Shown here: positions 45,482-58,034 of the stretch, piece by piece
Layout: each line of letters starts with the position of its first letter
How positions within the stretch are numbered: the stretch's first letter is position 1
From: Spizellomyces punctatus DAOM BR117
Lineage: Eukaryota > Chytridiomycota > Chytridiomycetes > Spizellomycetales > Spizellomycetaceae
DNA length: 64,000 nucleotides
Assembly: GCF_000182565.1 (NCBI RefSeq)
Contig: NW_015971561.1
Location: 20,945-84,944 of the forward strand
Direction of reading: 5' to 3'
Position numbers and translations under genes: made by a program
The notes under the pieces: generated by a model
What the model was told of the DNA's origin: nothing
Database searches by the model: none
What the model saw: only the letters and a program-made list of their open reading frames with translations

Positions 45482-46497
45482 GCGATGTCAACTTGTGGTA
45501 GAGAAGCGTGATGGAAATGCTCTAGTCAAAAACTGTCAAAAGTCGCTCTTGCGATGGAGGCACGTGTTTTTGGCACGTGAAAAGTTTTCGTGAGTGGCCG
45601 CACTGCCGTTCCCTTCTAATAGCTTATCTAATCATGTCTGTGAGGGATGCACCGCCCGACTGGTCGACCATACCCCATCGTAGCAAATAGATATGCAATG
45701 ATAATGCCGTTCATCGTTATAATTCTATCCGTCATGGCAATTCATCGTCCTTTTGAGTAGTAAATACTCCATCATTTTTGTTATATTTTATATTGATGAT
45801 CATGTTGTAGATATGGAAGATCGGAATGTCTCCCGGCTTTGCCAGTTGGATCTTGAGCATATAAAAGGAATACATGGCACACCCATAGCAGAATGGGTCA
45901 ACGGATACTGGCAGGTTTCGCCATGAACGAGGGATCTACGCTTGTTTATTCGTTGACTCTGCTTTTCTACGGCGGGGTCTTTCTCAGCTGACCACGGCTT
46001 AAATCATGGTTCCACGGAGCCTTGTGATGATGTCATGCTTCCGAAAATACCCGAAGCCTCGCATGACACGTGCCACTGATCATCAAGCGCTTAGTCGGCT
46101 TAGGTCAGGGGGAGGTTTAGCCGGGAGCTCGGCCATTGCCCCATACCGCTCCGTCCTGCCGTGTCCTTCTTCACCTCTCGCCTACCCCCATCGTCGCTCC
46201 CTACGTTCCGCATCTTGCTTTCAGTCTTTCATATCCGTAACGAGTTTGTTGAACTTTACCTTTTGCTGCCCGCGTATTCTGTTCATCTAAAGGTATGTAG
46301 CGCCGACCATGCATGTAGCTTGCAAGCGACGCAGTTGAGTTGGGGCGACTTTATGCTGGCAGACGAACGTCTTGCTGGCTAGAATCGCCTCTGTCGACCC
46401 GGCATTCTCTGTTGCAAATGTGCAAAGAGCTAGAAAGCATCCCCATTTGACGTGATCTCATCTTGTATTTTCCTGTTTGACACGGCACAGAACCTCG
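45482..46497. promoter_or_regulatory. Divergent promoter region of the ketopantoate reductase and pyruvate carboxylase genes
   Basis: The roughly 1-kb spacer holds a pyrimidine-rich stretch near 46150-46260, typical of fungal start regions on the plus strand. A likely 5'-UTR intron of pyruvate carboxylase runs 46293-46490 (GTATGT...CACAG), ending 7 nt before the ATG. No other gene is supported. Confidence 0.5.
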
Positions 46498-49400
46498 ATG
46501 CCTCCTTCTACAGAGTCCTTTGTGCTTGGAACAAGAAGGCCGTCTCTCGACGTTCTTGTCCAGTCGTCCGACTATAGTCAATCTATGACAAACATTTTCG
46601 GCGGACCCGGCCTCGAGGCCATTACGCCTGGTCAACCCGGCCCTCTGTTGGTCGCTAATCGTGGCGAGATTTCGATTCGTGTTATTCGTGCCGCACATGA
46701 ACTTGGTCTCAAAGCCATTTCGGTATACTCCCATGAAGATCGCCTGAGCATGCATCGCTACAAGGTAATTGGACCGGATCATCTGACCTTATCATGGAAA
46801 TGATAAACCAACGATGCTTCGACTAGGCTGATGAATCGTACCAAATCGGAGAACCTGGCCAGTACACCCCGGTTGGTGCTTACTTGGCAATGGACGAAAT
46901 TGTCAAAATTGCAAAAGAGAGGCGAGTTATGGTCATTCACCCTGGTAAGGAGTCACGTGTCAAGTCCATGAGTTGGCGACATCTGCCTAAATGTCATATG
47001 GCAGGTTATGGGTTTCTATCTGAGAACGCAGAGTTTGCAGAGAAAGTGGAAAGAGCGGGAATAGCGTTCGTGGGGCCAACACCTGAAGTCATCCAGGCCT
47101 GCGGAGACAAGACAAAGGCACGCGAATTAGGTATACTGTACTCTTTTAACATGATGTTCGCGTCCTGTCAACTTACCGGTTGCATCTCGTGGTAGCCATA
47201 AAGGCTGGTGTACCAGTGGTCCCTGGTTCGGACGGCCCAGTTGAGAATTTGGCACAGGCTGAGGCCTTCATCAAGGAATATGGGTTCCCTGTGATTATCA
47301 AGGCTGCAATGGGTGGCGGTGGGCGAGGCATGCGAGTGGTGCGGGACGCCACCTCTTTTCCCTCGCTCTTTGAACGTGCAAAGTCCGAAGCGCTGGCTGC
47401 GTTCGGAGACGGGACCGTTTTCTTGGAACGGTTCGTAGAAAGACCACGCCACATTGAGGTGCAGCTACTCGCGGACGGACGGGGCAATGTCATCCACTTG
47501 TATGAGAGAGATTGCTCAGTTCAGCGTCGCCATCAGAAAGTTGTGGAAATGGGACCAGCGCTCAACTTACCGGTGAGTGAGCACGTGGGTTAAACTCCAG
47601 AGGGCAACAATGTGTTGACAGATCGCATGTAGGACAAAGTCCGCCAAGCAATCTTGGATGATGCGGTAAAGCTTGCGCATGCGGTAAAGTACCGCAACGC
47701 AGGTACAGCCGAATTTCTTGTGGATAAGGAGAATCGTCATTACTTTATTGGTACGCTGGAGCCATCTCTGGTTGTACTGGTTAGTGAAACTTACCATTTG
47801 CCATTGTAGAGATCAACCCTCGTATTCAGGTGGAGCACACTGTGACGGAAGAGATCACTGGCATTGATCTTGTCGCCGCTCAGATACGAATTGCATTGGG
47901 AGAAAGTCTGGCTGATCTCGGATTGACCCAAGAGTCTATTCAAACCCGAGGATTTGCCATTCAGTGTCGTGTAACCACTGAGGATCCAGCACGTAACTTT
48001 CAACCCGACACAGGGCGAATTGAAGTTTACCGCTCCTCTTCCGGCAACGGTGTACGTTTGGACGGAGGACCAGGGTATTCTGGTGCTGTCATCACCCCAC
48101 ACTACGATTCCTTACTCGTCAAATGTACATGTACCGGACGGGATTTTGATGCCGCGAGAAGGAAGACCTTGCGAGCATTGGTGGAGTTTCGAGTGCGCGG
48201 CCTGAAAACAAACATTCCCTTTTTGATCAATCTTTTGACGCATCATACGTTTGCCACCGGCGGAAGGATCTGGACCACGTTTATCGACGATACTCCAGAA
48301 CTCCTCCAGGGCAGTCTTTCAAAGAATCGTGGCCAAAAACTATTGCGTTATTTGGGAGACCTTGTAGTCAATGGCAGCAGGGTAAAAGGTCAGGTGGGAT
48401 ACCCCAAATTGGAAGCGCCTGTGTCAGTTCCCAGTCTTCCGAATGTTCCTCGCGAGGTTACGGCAAAGCCTTTCGAGAAAGGATGGCGCAACATCCTTCT
48501 CGAGCAGGGTCCAGAGGGCTTCTGTAAAGCCATTCGCGCACATCGAGGAGCTCTGCTGATGGACACAACGTGGCGAGACGCCCACCAGAGTTTGCTAGCG
48601 ACCCGAGTGCGAACAATCGATATGGCACGCATTGCGACGACTACATCACACGCTTTGCAGAATGCATTCGCATTGGAATGCTGGGGGGGTGCAACTTTCG
48701 ATGTTGCAATGCGCTTCCTATGGGAGGACCCGTGGGACCGTTTAATGACACTTCGGTCTCTGGTTCCTAACATCCCTTTCAGCATGCTCCTGCGTGGAGC
48801 CAATGCCGTTGGTTACACGTCGTACCCAGATAATGTGATATACGAATTTTGTAAAAAGGCTCGGGCACATGGCGTTGACATCTTCCGGGTCTTTGATTCG
48901 TTGAATTATGAGGAAAACCTGAAGCTCGGTATCGATGCAGTCGTAAAAGCCGGGGGAGTCGCCGAAGGAGCGATTAGCTACACTGGTGACGTCTCGGATC
49001 CTTCCCGGAAGAAGTATAATTTGGAGTACTACGTCGATTTGACTGACCGCTTGGTCAAGGATGGAATTCACATTTTAGGGATCAAGGACATGGCTGGCCT
49101 ATTGAAGCCACGAGCCGCAAAGCTGCTCATTGGTGCTATTCGTGAACGGCACCCTGATCTGGTTATTCACGTCCACACGCACGACACGGCCGGAACCGGT
49201 GTCGCCTCCATGCTCGCTGCGTTTGAAGCTGGCGCTGATATTGTGGACGTCGCCCTCGACAGTATGTCTGGCCTCACGTCGCAGCCGTCCATGGGCGCCA
49301 TTATCGGGGCTCTGCAAGGCACAGATTTCGACACCGGTATCACCCTTGAGAACGCTCAAGCTCTCAACAGTTATTGGGAGCAAATCCGTCTCCTGTATTC

Positions 49401-50789
49401 CTGCTTTGACCCCGGTCTCAAGAGTGGTGACTCGGGCGTGTATATTCATGAGATGCCTGGCGGGCAATACACCAACTTGCTATTCCAAAGTCAGCAATTG
49501 GGGCTCGGCGAATCTTGGAACGGTGAGTGGCAAGTGATGGTACATTCTGTCTCCGTTATTATTGAGCTCATCATATCGCTGTCCCTGGTCGTGACGATGC
49601 AGAGATCAAGAAGGCGTATGCTGCCGCCAATCGACTGTGCGGCGATATTGTTAAAGTTACTCCATCATCTAAAGTAGTTGGAGATCTTGCCCAGTTCATG
49701 GTACGCAAGGCCACGCTTCAACTCGCAAAGGCTCAGTCATTTTGATGGCTCTCTATCCATATAGGTTTCTCAAAAGCTTACCGAAGTGGATGTCATTGAG
49801 CGAGCAGAGACGCTGTCTTTCCCACAATCCGTTCTGGAGGTAGAATCATTTCTTGGTTTAGCCTTAGAAGTAGGCTAGTTGGCTTGCCGCTCACGTTTAC
49901 TTTGCCCTTGATAGTACTATCAAGGATACTTAGGAATTCCCCCTGGCGGTTTCCCAGAACCTTTGAGAAGTCGTATATTGGAAGCCAAGCGACTTGCAAA
50001 GATTGAAGGTCGACCAGGAGCGACTATGTCCCCCCTCGATTTTGCAGAGTTGAAACGTGACCTTGAAGAACGCTGGGGTGAAGGTGCGGTTAGAGATGAA
50101 GATGTTATCAGCTCTGCGTTGTACCCCAAGGTATAGGATGTCGTGCTCATCTCCTACGGACTGGCAGCTAAAGGCAATATTTGTGTAGGTCTTTGATGAA
50201 TTCCGGACCGTTCGGGACCAATACGGCGATCTTTCCACTCTTCCAACCCAGTTCTTCTTACGGCCATTGAAGGTCGGGGAGGAATTTACTTTCAACATGG
50301 AACAAGGGAAGACTCTGTACATCAAATTGATGGCAATCGGACCGTTAAATGAAGCGACTGGGAAGCGGGACATTTTCTTCTTACTCAATGGTGAAGCACG
50401 TGTGGTAGCTGTGACAGACGATGAAGCACAAGGGAAGAACAATAGTGCTGCCGGTGTGAATGGCAAAGCTATACGCCCCAAAGCGAATCCCAAAGATAAG
50501 GGTGAGATTAGCGCCCCAATGAGTGGAGTTGTGGTAGAGGTACGAGTGAAGACGGGGGCGGAAGTGAAACTAGGTGATCCAGTGGTGGTCATGAGTGCCA
50601 TGAGTAAGTGCAAAAAGCAACGCTCTCCTGATCCAATTTCGTTGTATCTTCTCACCCCCATTTGCCAATGTAACAGAAATGGAAACGGTCGTTACTGCCA
50701 CGCAGGCTGGTGTGGTCACCGAGGTCTTGGTCAACCAGAATGACTCTCTGAATGCGGGTGATCTTGTTGCCAGAATTGAAAAGAAATAA
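46498..50789 (+). CDS. PYC: Pyruvate carboxylase
   Basis: Biotin enzyme carboxylating pyruvate to oxaloacetate (anaplerosis; cytosolic in most fungi). My eleven exons are 46498-46764, 46827-46944, 47005-47130, 47196-47572, 47633-47750, 47810-49522, 49603-49700, 49765-49839, 49915-50130, 50189-50603 and 50677-50789, giving 1211 residues in frame. Biotin carboxylase comes first ([20 protein letters not shown]-grasp [29 protein letters not shown]). The carboxyltransferase barrel follows ([44 protein letters not shown]). The biotinyl domain is last, with the acceptor motif SAMKMET. The biotinylated Lys codon is split by the last intron. The yeast enzyme has about 1180 residues, so the length fits. 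Confidence 0.96.
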
Positions 50790-51610
50790 CATGGTCTATA
50801 GTCTGAAGCAGCTAGGCGACTCTAGTTTAGTATAGATCTTGGGATACTGCCAAGATATCGGACGTTTGCATTTACGGCGTACACTTTCTGTTTAACATTT
50901 TTTTGATCTGATTACAATTTATTCTACCTCCTACCCCGTAAACTCAAGTGTAGCCCTCGTAAACAGTGCGAAGCAACGCAATCACATCCCATGTCTAGAT
51001 GTGGCAGCATCTCTCGTACTGTACTCAGCATCTGGTGTAGTATAGTAGGATCACCTCATGGCGCCTGGAACCTCCTGTATGGCAGTCAAGGCGCGTCTGT
51101 CAAGAGGCAACAGTTGACATCGTACACGTGCTACAGTAGGTTTTCCCGTGATACTTACCCTGTGGCCCTCTGTCGATGGACCGCTGATTTAAGGAACGCA
51201 GACTCCAAATTTAACAGCAACCACAAAATGCGCTGGACTGTATCATCAGGCTCAACCTGTATTAGATCTCCGGCTGACAATACTCCCGTCCCTACAGAGC
51301 TACAAAGCTAAGTACCTACTTCGCTCCCAGTCACATTGTCCCCACTGTTCCATCAATCTACTGATATCTTTCACTATGGATTCCGCTCAGTCAGATTGTC
51401 TGAACGTACTTTTTAAGAATTATTCCGCGTACAATCTGTTCAAATGCCAATCCAACATGGAAGAAGGGGATAGGGGGCAAGCCGGACTATGATGCCCTAT
51501 TTAGTCTTCGGGTATAGCTGATCAGCCGGGTTGTGAATTTGTCTCATGCACTACGTACTCTGTCAGTATCTGCATATCACGGCGTGTCCGTCTTCTCATT
51601 CCAGGAATGA
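50790..51610. other. Spacer between convergent PYC and H3K9 methyltransferase genes
   Basis: About 820 bp without supported genes. It holds the 3' ends of both genes. A plus-strand open stretch (50991-51311) looks like chance. No repeat is seen. Confidence 0.4.
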
Positions 51611-52807
51611 TCAAAGTGCCGGATCATATGGTAAATATCCGCGACAATTGGACGATCCACAGAGACATTCTATTCTCCCGTCGTGGGCATTTTCTATCAC
51701 TCCATCGCCGCTCTCTGCCCAATTCAGGGAGGCGGATCCGCCATAATCGAAGGTGAGTTCTTCGCCCGGCTGGATGTCCCGTAATACGAAGAGCGCTGCA
51801 GAAGGTACTATGGAATCTATGCGCGCGATGTGCATGCCTAGATTGGGACTGCAGGAGTGCTGTGAGAAAAGTTACATCAGCAATTAATGGGATATATCGT
51901 AACGCAAGGTAGAGTAGCTCCAGTTTGCGACCAACATACCGATATGAAACGGGCGACGTTACCAAACCTTAACGGATCAATATTTGTGCGATATACTTGC
52001 CCATCTGGCCTTAGTCCTTATACTGAGCAACGTGTCATGATTCTCTTTAGATCTAGTCGGTCTCACCCGTATTCTCGTAGACATAGGATGTAATTTGACG
52101 ATCCAGTCTTCTTCATTTCAATCCACCTTCTCTCTGCCTCTTTCGTTCCTATAACCTCTCCAGCATACTCTGTAACAAATGCTCCAGCTAGTATGACACT
52201 CAACGCACGCACCCCCCATCCCTTATTCGAATCGTGCTTGAAAACACACAATGGTGCTTTTAACCCGTGTTGCACGACCCTGTTGGAACAGGTCCGTGGG
52301 CATGTGCAGTTTGAATTACACTCGTAAATAGGTGGGGTTTCCAGCTTCAGAAAGCCCATCTGCGTGTAGGCGGGCGCGTGAGTGGTTGTGCAGGCGCATG
52401 CACTCGGCATGTCCAGGCAGCTATGCTGGCAAGTGCAGCCATCATAAAACGGCTCAGCTGCTTGTGGTGGAATAAGGTTACGGGTTATGTACTAAAAAGG
52501 GGGTAAGCTAAGCGTCAAAGATGTAGTTGCAGTAAATTGTATACCTGGAAAGCACGGAACGGTGGGGAAGGTGACGCATTTGACTGAATACCATCTGCAT
52601 CGTGCCATTCGGCTCGCACGGGTACATTTTCTTTTCCTGATTGCTCAGGGGGTTTAGCTGTGTAGGGGTAGACCGAACTTTCGACACTCAAGGCATACCC
52701 CCGCTAAGGTCTTGAATCACAACCAACGACATGCCAGTAGAAGCATCCAGTTCAATTTGAGAGTGATCACAACTCTTGGGCATTACGTAATCGAGATCAC
52801 GTATCAT
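51611..52807 (-). CDS. SET-domain histone H3 lysine methyltransferase, DIM-5/SUV39 type
   Basis: It is predicted to methylate H3K9 in heterochromatin. My five exons are 52807-52699, 52657-52545, 52491-52067, 52009-51940 and 51859-51611, giving 321 residues. The pre-SET domain has a Cys cluster (DGCTCQHSCLDMPSACACTT, then ECNSNCTCPRTCSNRVVQHG). SET motifs are KGWGVRAL, FVTEYAGEVI, GNVARFISHSCSPN and ELTFDYGG. The post-SET end is CLCGSSNC, as in zinc-bound SUV39 enzymes. Length and lack of a chromodomain resemble Neurospora DIM-5 rather than Clr4. The first intron would be only 41 nt, so the N-terminus is less certain. It starts about 80 bp from the divergent kynureninase gene. Confidence 0.85.
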
Positions 52808-52888
52808 TACTCCTGATCGCCACTTGTCAGCGACCACCTCAAATAGGATTGGCATAAATTATACTTCCGATCAGACGAGATTGTCAAC

Positions 52889-54964
52889 ATGTATCCCAAG
52901 CAGATGAGTCTCCACCTTACTGGTGAGTGAACCTGGAAAGATTGCAACCGTCTTACTTGGGTGACTTGGAATGACAGCTCATCGTCCTGACCGATCTGTA
53001 CCATACTGTCACCAGGGAGAAAGTACTACGAAGTTCTCAGCCGAGAACTCGAGGTCCCTCTTGACAGCAGCGAATTTGCGGCTATTATGGATGGTCGGGA
53101 CCCTTTGAAACATTTTAGGGCAAAGTTTGCGATTCCCAAGCAAAAAGACGTCCTGGGACATGAAGGTCTGGTCATGTCGCAACCATGTTGAGCAAGGCCC
53201 TGCACTTATCACAGTTCGTTTTACTAAGTGTAGTTAACACTACGGATTGTGAGGAAAGCGCCATTTACTTTTGTGGAAACTCCTTGGGTCTGCAGCCCCT
53301 CGGTACACGCAAGCTGGTCGAAGAAGAACTGGACGTTTGGGCGCGATCGTAAGTCATGAAACGAATTCATCAGCACTTCAACATCTTTGAGAGCACAAGT
53401 TAAATGGGCTTGTGCCATTGGTCTGCTTTCTTCAAGGGGTGTAGTTGGTCACTTTAAACACTCGCACGATCGGCCATGGGTGTCCATTGACGATCATGTG
53501 ATTGAAGAAACTGGACGCATCGTCGGTATGTGTTCTTGCGTCCTCTTACTGTCGCCGTGTCTTCCACCTAAGCCGTACCATAGGAGCTAAAAAGGAAGAA
53601 GTCGCAATCATGAACAGTCTTACAGTCAATCTTCATTTTTTAATGATGTCATTCTACCGACCGACGAATGATCGCTATAAGATCCTTATTGAAGAACACG
53701 CCTTTCCATCAGACTATGTAAGTTATCTCTTAGTGAGCTCCCATCGTTGCAAATCTCTGCGTGCAGTACACTTATCAGTTTGCGGAACCGTGGCATGTGT
53801 AGTACGCGGTCGAGTCGCAAGTGCGTTTCCACGGTTATGACCCAGCGGATGCCATCATTCAACTTGGTCCAAGGACTGGTGAACATACGATACAAACGGA
53901 GGATATTTTGGAGTGTATTGCGCGCAATGGCGATCAGATTGCTCTCGTTCTATTTAGTGGTGTACAGTACTACACAGGACAGTTCTTTGAATTGGAGAAA
54001 ATAGCAGTGGCTGCAAGAGAAAAGGTGGGTAGCAACACCTTAACTTGAATCTCCTCCTGAACCGAATGAGCTAATGAAAATCAGGGGTGTGTGGTTGGTT
54101 ATGATTTGGCCCATGCTGTTGGCAACGTCCCTTTGAGATTACACGACTGGGGCGTGGATTTTGCTTGCTGGGTTCGTAGCCATAGCATTCCGTTTCGTTG
54201 CATTTATATTTTGATTGCATTATCCCTCACCAGCAATGTTTTTCCAGTGCACTTACAAATATCTGAATGCTGGACCTGGTGGAATAGGTGCGAGATTACG
54301 TCGCATTGGGCCAACGTCTGCTGACACTGACCACTCGGCGATTTAAGGGGGTGCTTTCGTACATGAAAAGCACGCAGTATCAGATCTTCCGCGGTACGAT
54401 AGCAAAATTGGGCGTTCACCCTGTGCTGCGCATTACTGAATTCAGAGTCTCCCACATAGATTGACAGGTTGGTGGGGTACTGACCCCACAAAAAAGTTCC
54501 TAATGGACAATGTCTTTCGACCCATTCAAGGCGCAAACGTGTACCGTGTATCTAATCCGAATGTCCTCGCGACTGTCAGCCTCCTTGGTTCCTTAGAAGT
54601 ATTTTCACGGACATCGATGGAAGACCTTCGAGCCAAATCCGTTCTGTTAACTGGATATCTTGAAGCGCTGCTAGAAGGCATTCCCGGGTTCACGATTCTC
54701 ACGCCAGGCGATCCTGCACAACGAGGGTGCCAATTGAGTCTATTGTTCCGCCCAGGCCTGATGCTAAAAGTCTTGGAGGAACTAGAGAACAAGGGAGTGG
54801 TGGTAGACGAACGCAAACCTGATGTTATCCGGGTTGCACCGACCCCGCTGTACAATACTTTCACGGAAGTGCATCGATTTGTCGAGATACTGCGGATAGC
54901 ACTAGAAAAATGCCAAGAAACAACCGCAGGCTGTGTAGAAACTTCCAGCTCATCGACATCATAG
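52889..54964 (+). CDS. Kynureninase
   Basis: PLP enzyme cleaving kynurenine or 3-hydroxykynurenine to (hydroxy)anthranilate and alanine in tryptophan breakdown and NAD synthesis. My ten exons are 52889-52922, 53016-53165, 53234-53348, 53437-53525, 53584-53717, 53803-54024, 54085-54171, 54248-54287, 54348-54413 and 54468-54964, giving 477 residues, the usual size. Visible blocks are [63 protein letters not shown], the PLP-lysine region [23 protein letters not shown] and the C-terminal [11 protein letters not shown]. Exon 1 is short (11 codons) and chosen because it is the only ATG joining in phase. One or two donors are weak (GTCTGG, GTTCAC). Confidence 0.92.
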
Positions 54965-55073
54965 CATTTGCAGAGAAATAAACACGTTTATTCTCTAATG
55001 CTGCCCTCCTTCCTCGTCGAGTGTAGATCAGTAGACAACCTTTGGCTACCTTGAGAGGTTCGCAAAGCCTGAT

Positions 55074-55989
55074 CTATTCTACTGCTGATCCCTTCGCTAG
55101 CTGCGATTCGTTTATAAAGTTGATGACGATGTCAAAAAATGCCTTCTCTCTAAGCATTTCAAAATGCTTTCCTCTAACTTCCGTATTCAAGAGTACCCTT
55201 GCACCCATAGTTTCTAAATGCTTGAAATATCTCTCTGAATGTGCGACTTCAATCAGCTCATCCTCGGGGCTATGTACTACCAGATAAGGCGGTAATTTCC
55301 TGTCCTCCAGAGCATAGTACTGAGGAGATGCTCGTCTCCATGTATCTGTATCCTCGGCGAAAGCCATCTGAATGAAATCCACATATGTCGGCCACACTTC
55401 CACGAGTTTTGGGATATCATATATTCCTTCGACACCAACTACGCCTTTGACAGCCTCCCACAAGCTGATACCACCCAAATTTTCCAACCAGGACGGATCC
55501 AGGGTCAGCAGCCCGGTGATTTGACCACCTGCTGAGTGACCGATCAGATATATGGATGACGGTCGATAGCCAAGGTAAGCAGCGCTCTGGGTATATAACC
55601 AGTGTATCGCATCTGCGCAATCCTGTACATGTGTTGGATGCCGTACGGAAGTGGGCGTTTTTGTTGAAAGACGATACGACAAGACCGCCGTAGGGAAATC
55701 GCGGGAAGCAAAATATTCTCCGAGAAACTCGTACTCAGACTAGGGAGAGAAGGTGGTATGAGCAACGAGGAGCACAGCTTTGCGTTACCAACGACAATCG
55801 TCTGTCGGGTTCCCTGACCTTGTCTCCGGTGCGCCATGCGCCTCCGTGAATGTAGACGATGATAGGCGATTCTTCCTGACATGGCTCTTCTCTCACTGGC
55901 ACAAATAGGTCTAGTTTCTGCTTCGGGTCATCGCTGTCAGTGTACGGAAGGTTTCTAAAGGACTTGACAGTCGTATGCATGTCAGGCAT
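55074..55989 (-). CDS. Kynurenine formamidase (Bna7-like alpha/beta hydrolase)
   Basis: It would hydrolyse N-formylkynurenine to kynurenine and formate. Exons 55989-55819 and 55739-55074 (intron 79 nt) give 278 residues. It has the family motif HGGAW, the nucleophile elbow GHSAGG, an acid in SPEDE and the catalytic His in GKHFEM, in the expected order. It lies tail to tail with kynureninase, 109 bp between the stops, which supports the substrate. Another small-ester hydrolase of the same family remains possible. Confidence 0.82.
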
Positions 55990-56178
55990 TGGCGGCGATC
56001 AGAATGGGCTTGGGGAAGCGCGGTTTCTCCATGATCGACTTGAACCCTGCACACGCTTGACTGTCACACTTGTTACGTCATCCACCTCCCACAGCAGATC
56101 TGAGCATTTGACCCCCCACACTTATGCCAAAGCGTTTTTGTATCAACAGACTGCCGACAATATCGACAAACAAAAGCT

Positions 56179-57690
56179 ATGCCAGTTGAACTTGATCCCA
56201 ACGCCATCTTCGTGCACCGCCTTCATTTGGAACCGACCACGAAGGATTCTTCCCCTCGTCTTTCTCGTTCAGAAGACGCGGAAAAGTTTGTCAGCGGGTC
56301 AATCTTTTTCGTTGGAACAGCGACATGCATTATAAAGTGGGCAGGTCTGACCTTGATGACGGATCCCAACTTTTTGCACCAAGGTGGTCGAGATCATTGC
56401 AGCAAATTCATACGAATCAGCTGTCTTACGTGATATATCCAGGTGATCATGTGCATCTTGGGCCGGGGATTACAGCTCAGGTATGCGCCGCAGTACAATG
56501 AATGAGCTTGGTGGCCAGTAATATATGTATGTCTGCAGCGGGTTACGAACCCGGCAATCAATTTAGAAGACATTCCTCCCATTGACGCAATAGGTACGCT
56601 GCCCGCTACATCTGCCGTACACAGGTATCTACACTAACTACAAATAACACGGAGTTTTCAGTATTGTCCCATTTTCATGAGGGTACATTAACTTCAGTCG
56701 TGAAGCCCTCCATATTCATATTGCAGTTAAATATCATCTCTTTTATCTCTTAGATCACTTTGATAAACTCGTCCAAAAGGATCTGGAAAAGTCGATTCCC
56801 ATCATTACCACGTCTGAAGCTGCAAAGGAACTGGCTAAAATAGGATTCATGTCCGTGTTTCCCTTGGAGAGGTGGGAGAGCGCTTTGGTGGCCAAGGGCG
56901 ACGCAAAGATTGTTGTCACAGCCATGCCGGCCAAGGTAGGTTCGCGCACAAAGATACATTTAATAAGTAATATTTGTGACATGCTCTACGCTTCTAGCAT
57001 GCGCCAACGGGCCTTGGATTTGCACTCCCTGACACTATGGGTACCGTGCTTACCTTTGTGGCAAGCCACGAAGAACATGAGGCAGAGTTAGATTTGGAGA
57101 AAATTGGCGAATTGGTCGACAAAGGAGTCTTCAAAATGTACATATCTGGTGATACTCTCATGCATGATGATCTCAAGGTTGTGTCAAATTTTTGGGAATT
57201 GCGGTGAGAGACCGGAATATTAATATGGAAAGTGGCTCCCAGGACATCCCCAAACGCTATCCAAAAATTGATCTGGGACTCTTTCATCTTGGCGGAACGA
57301 CGATTTTGGGTACCTTTATCGTGACCATGGATGCCAAGCAGGTGAGTCGAGGGACGGCAGTCTATTCTTCGCTCGGAAGTAGCGCTTAACGTTGTTTTGA
57401 TAACTTGAGGGTGTGGAATGCATCCGGCTTATTCGTCCCAAGACAGCTATTCCCATTCATTACAATGATTACGGTAAAATCATTTTAGTTATCACACCTT
57501 TTGCAAGTGTAGCCGCGTTCATTGGAGTTTCTTTACAGATGTCTTCAAATCCGACTTGGAAGATTTTAAAAGGGCGGCCCTGGACAGCGGACTAGCTACA
57601 GACCCTGAGACCCAAATTGTATATCTTGCTCACGGTGATACCTATGACTTTGTCATCGACAAGAAGCGCTTTGGGGGAAATTTGGCGTAA
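56179..57690 (+). CDS. Metallo-beta-lactamase-fold hydrolase
   Basis: The multi-exon gene starts at ATG 56179. Early exons in my model are 56179-56383, 56443-56480, 56539-56593, 56662-56682, 56754-56935 and from 56998, followed by further short exons to TAA 57688-57690. The metal motif H-x-H-x-D-H is formed only after splicing: SHFHE ends exon 4 (56662-56682) and DHFD starts exon 5. Later metal ligands fit MYISGDT and the final PIHYNDY. Substrate is unknown; RomA/UPF0173-type or NAPE-PLD-like proteins are the nearest fold relatives I can suggest. Confidence 0.75.
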
Positions 57691-58034
57691 ATCCGCAATA
57701 CGGCCACTTAATGTTCATGATTAGCCTGTCTGGCGTGGACCCGTCTTATAGCAACTCGGCGGATGCATCTTGCATCCGTATTATTGCGGATATGTTTGTT
57801 AACAATGAATTATATCGATTCAAACGAAGTATTTGTGTAACCCAAATTGCATAATTGCACGTAATCGATTACCAGGATCCGTAAAACTAAGTTATTACAT
57901 GTACCAGTCCTGCAAATCCATGGTATTAAGATGACTAATCAATTAATTAATTATTGCTAAAGCGCGCGACTAAGCCTCCTCCATTAAAAACAAAAATCAA
58001 TAATACAAATAGTCACAGTTCAATCAGTAGAATT
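57691..58034. other. AT-rich 3' spacer
   Basis: About 340 bp between convergent genes, rich in A/T with a few TAATTAATTA-like runs. No gene or structured repeat is seen. Confidence 0.45.

Noticed and set aside
46477-46500. Start of pyruvate carboxylase at 46477
   Set aside because: That codon is TTG and lies in the likely 5'-UTR intron; ATG 46498 follows the acceptor directly.
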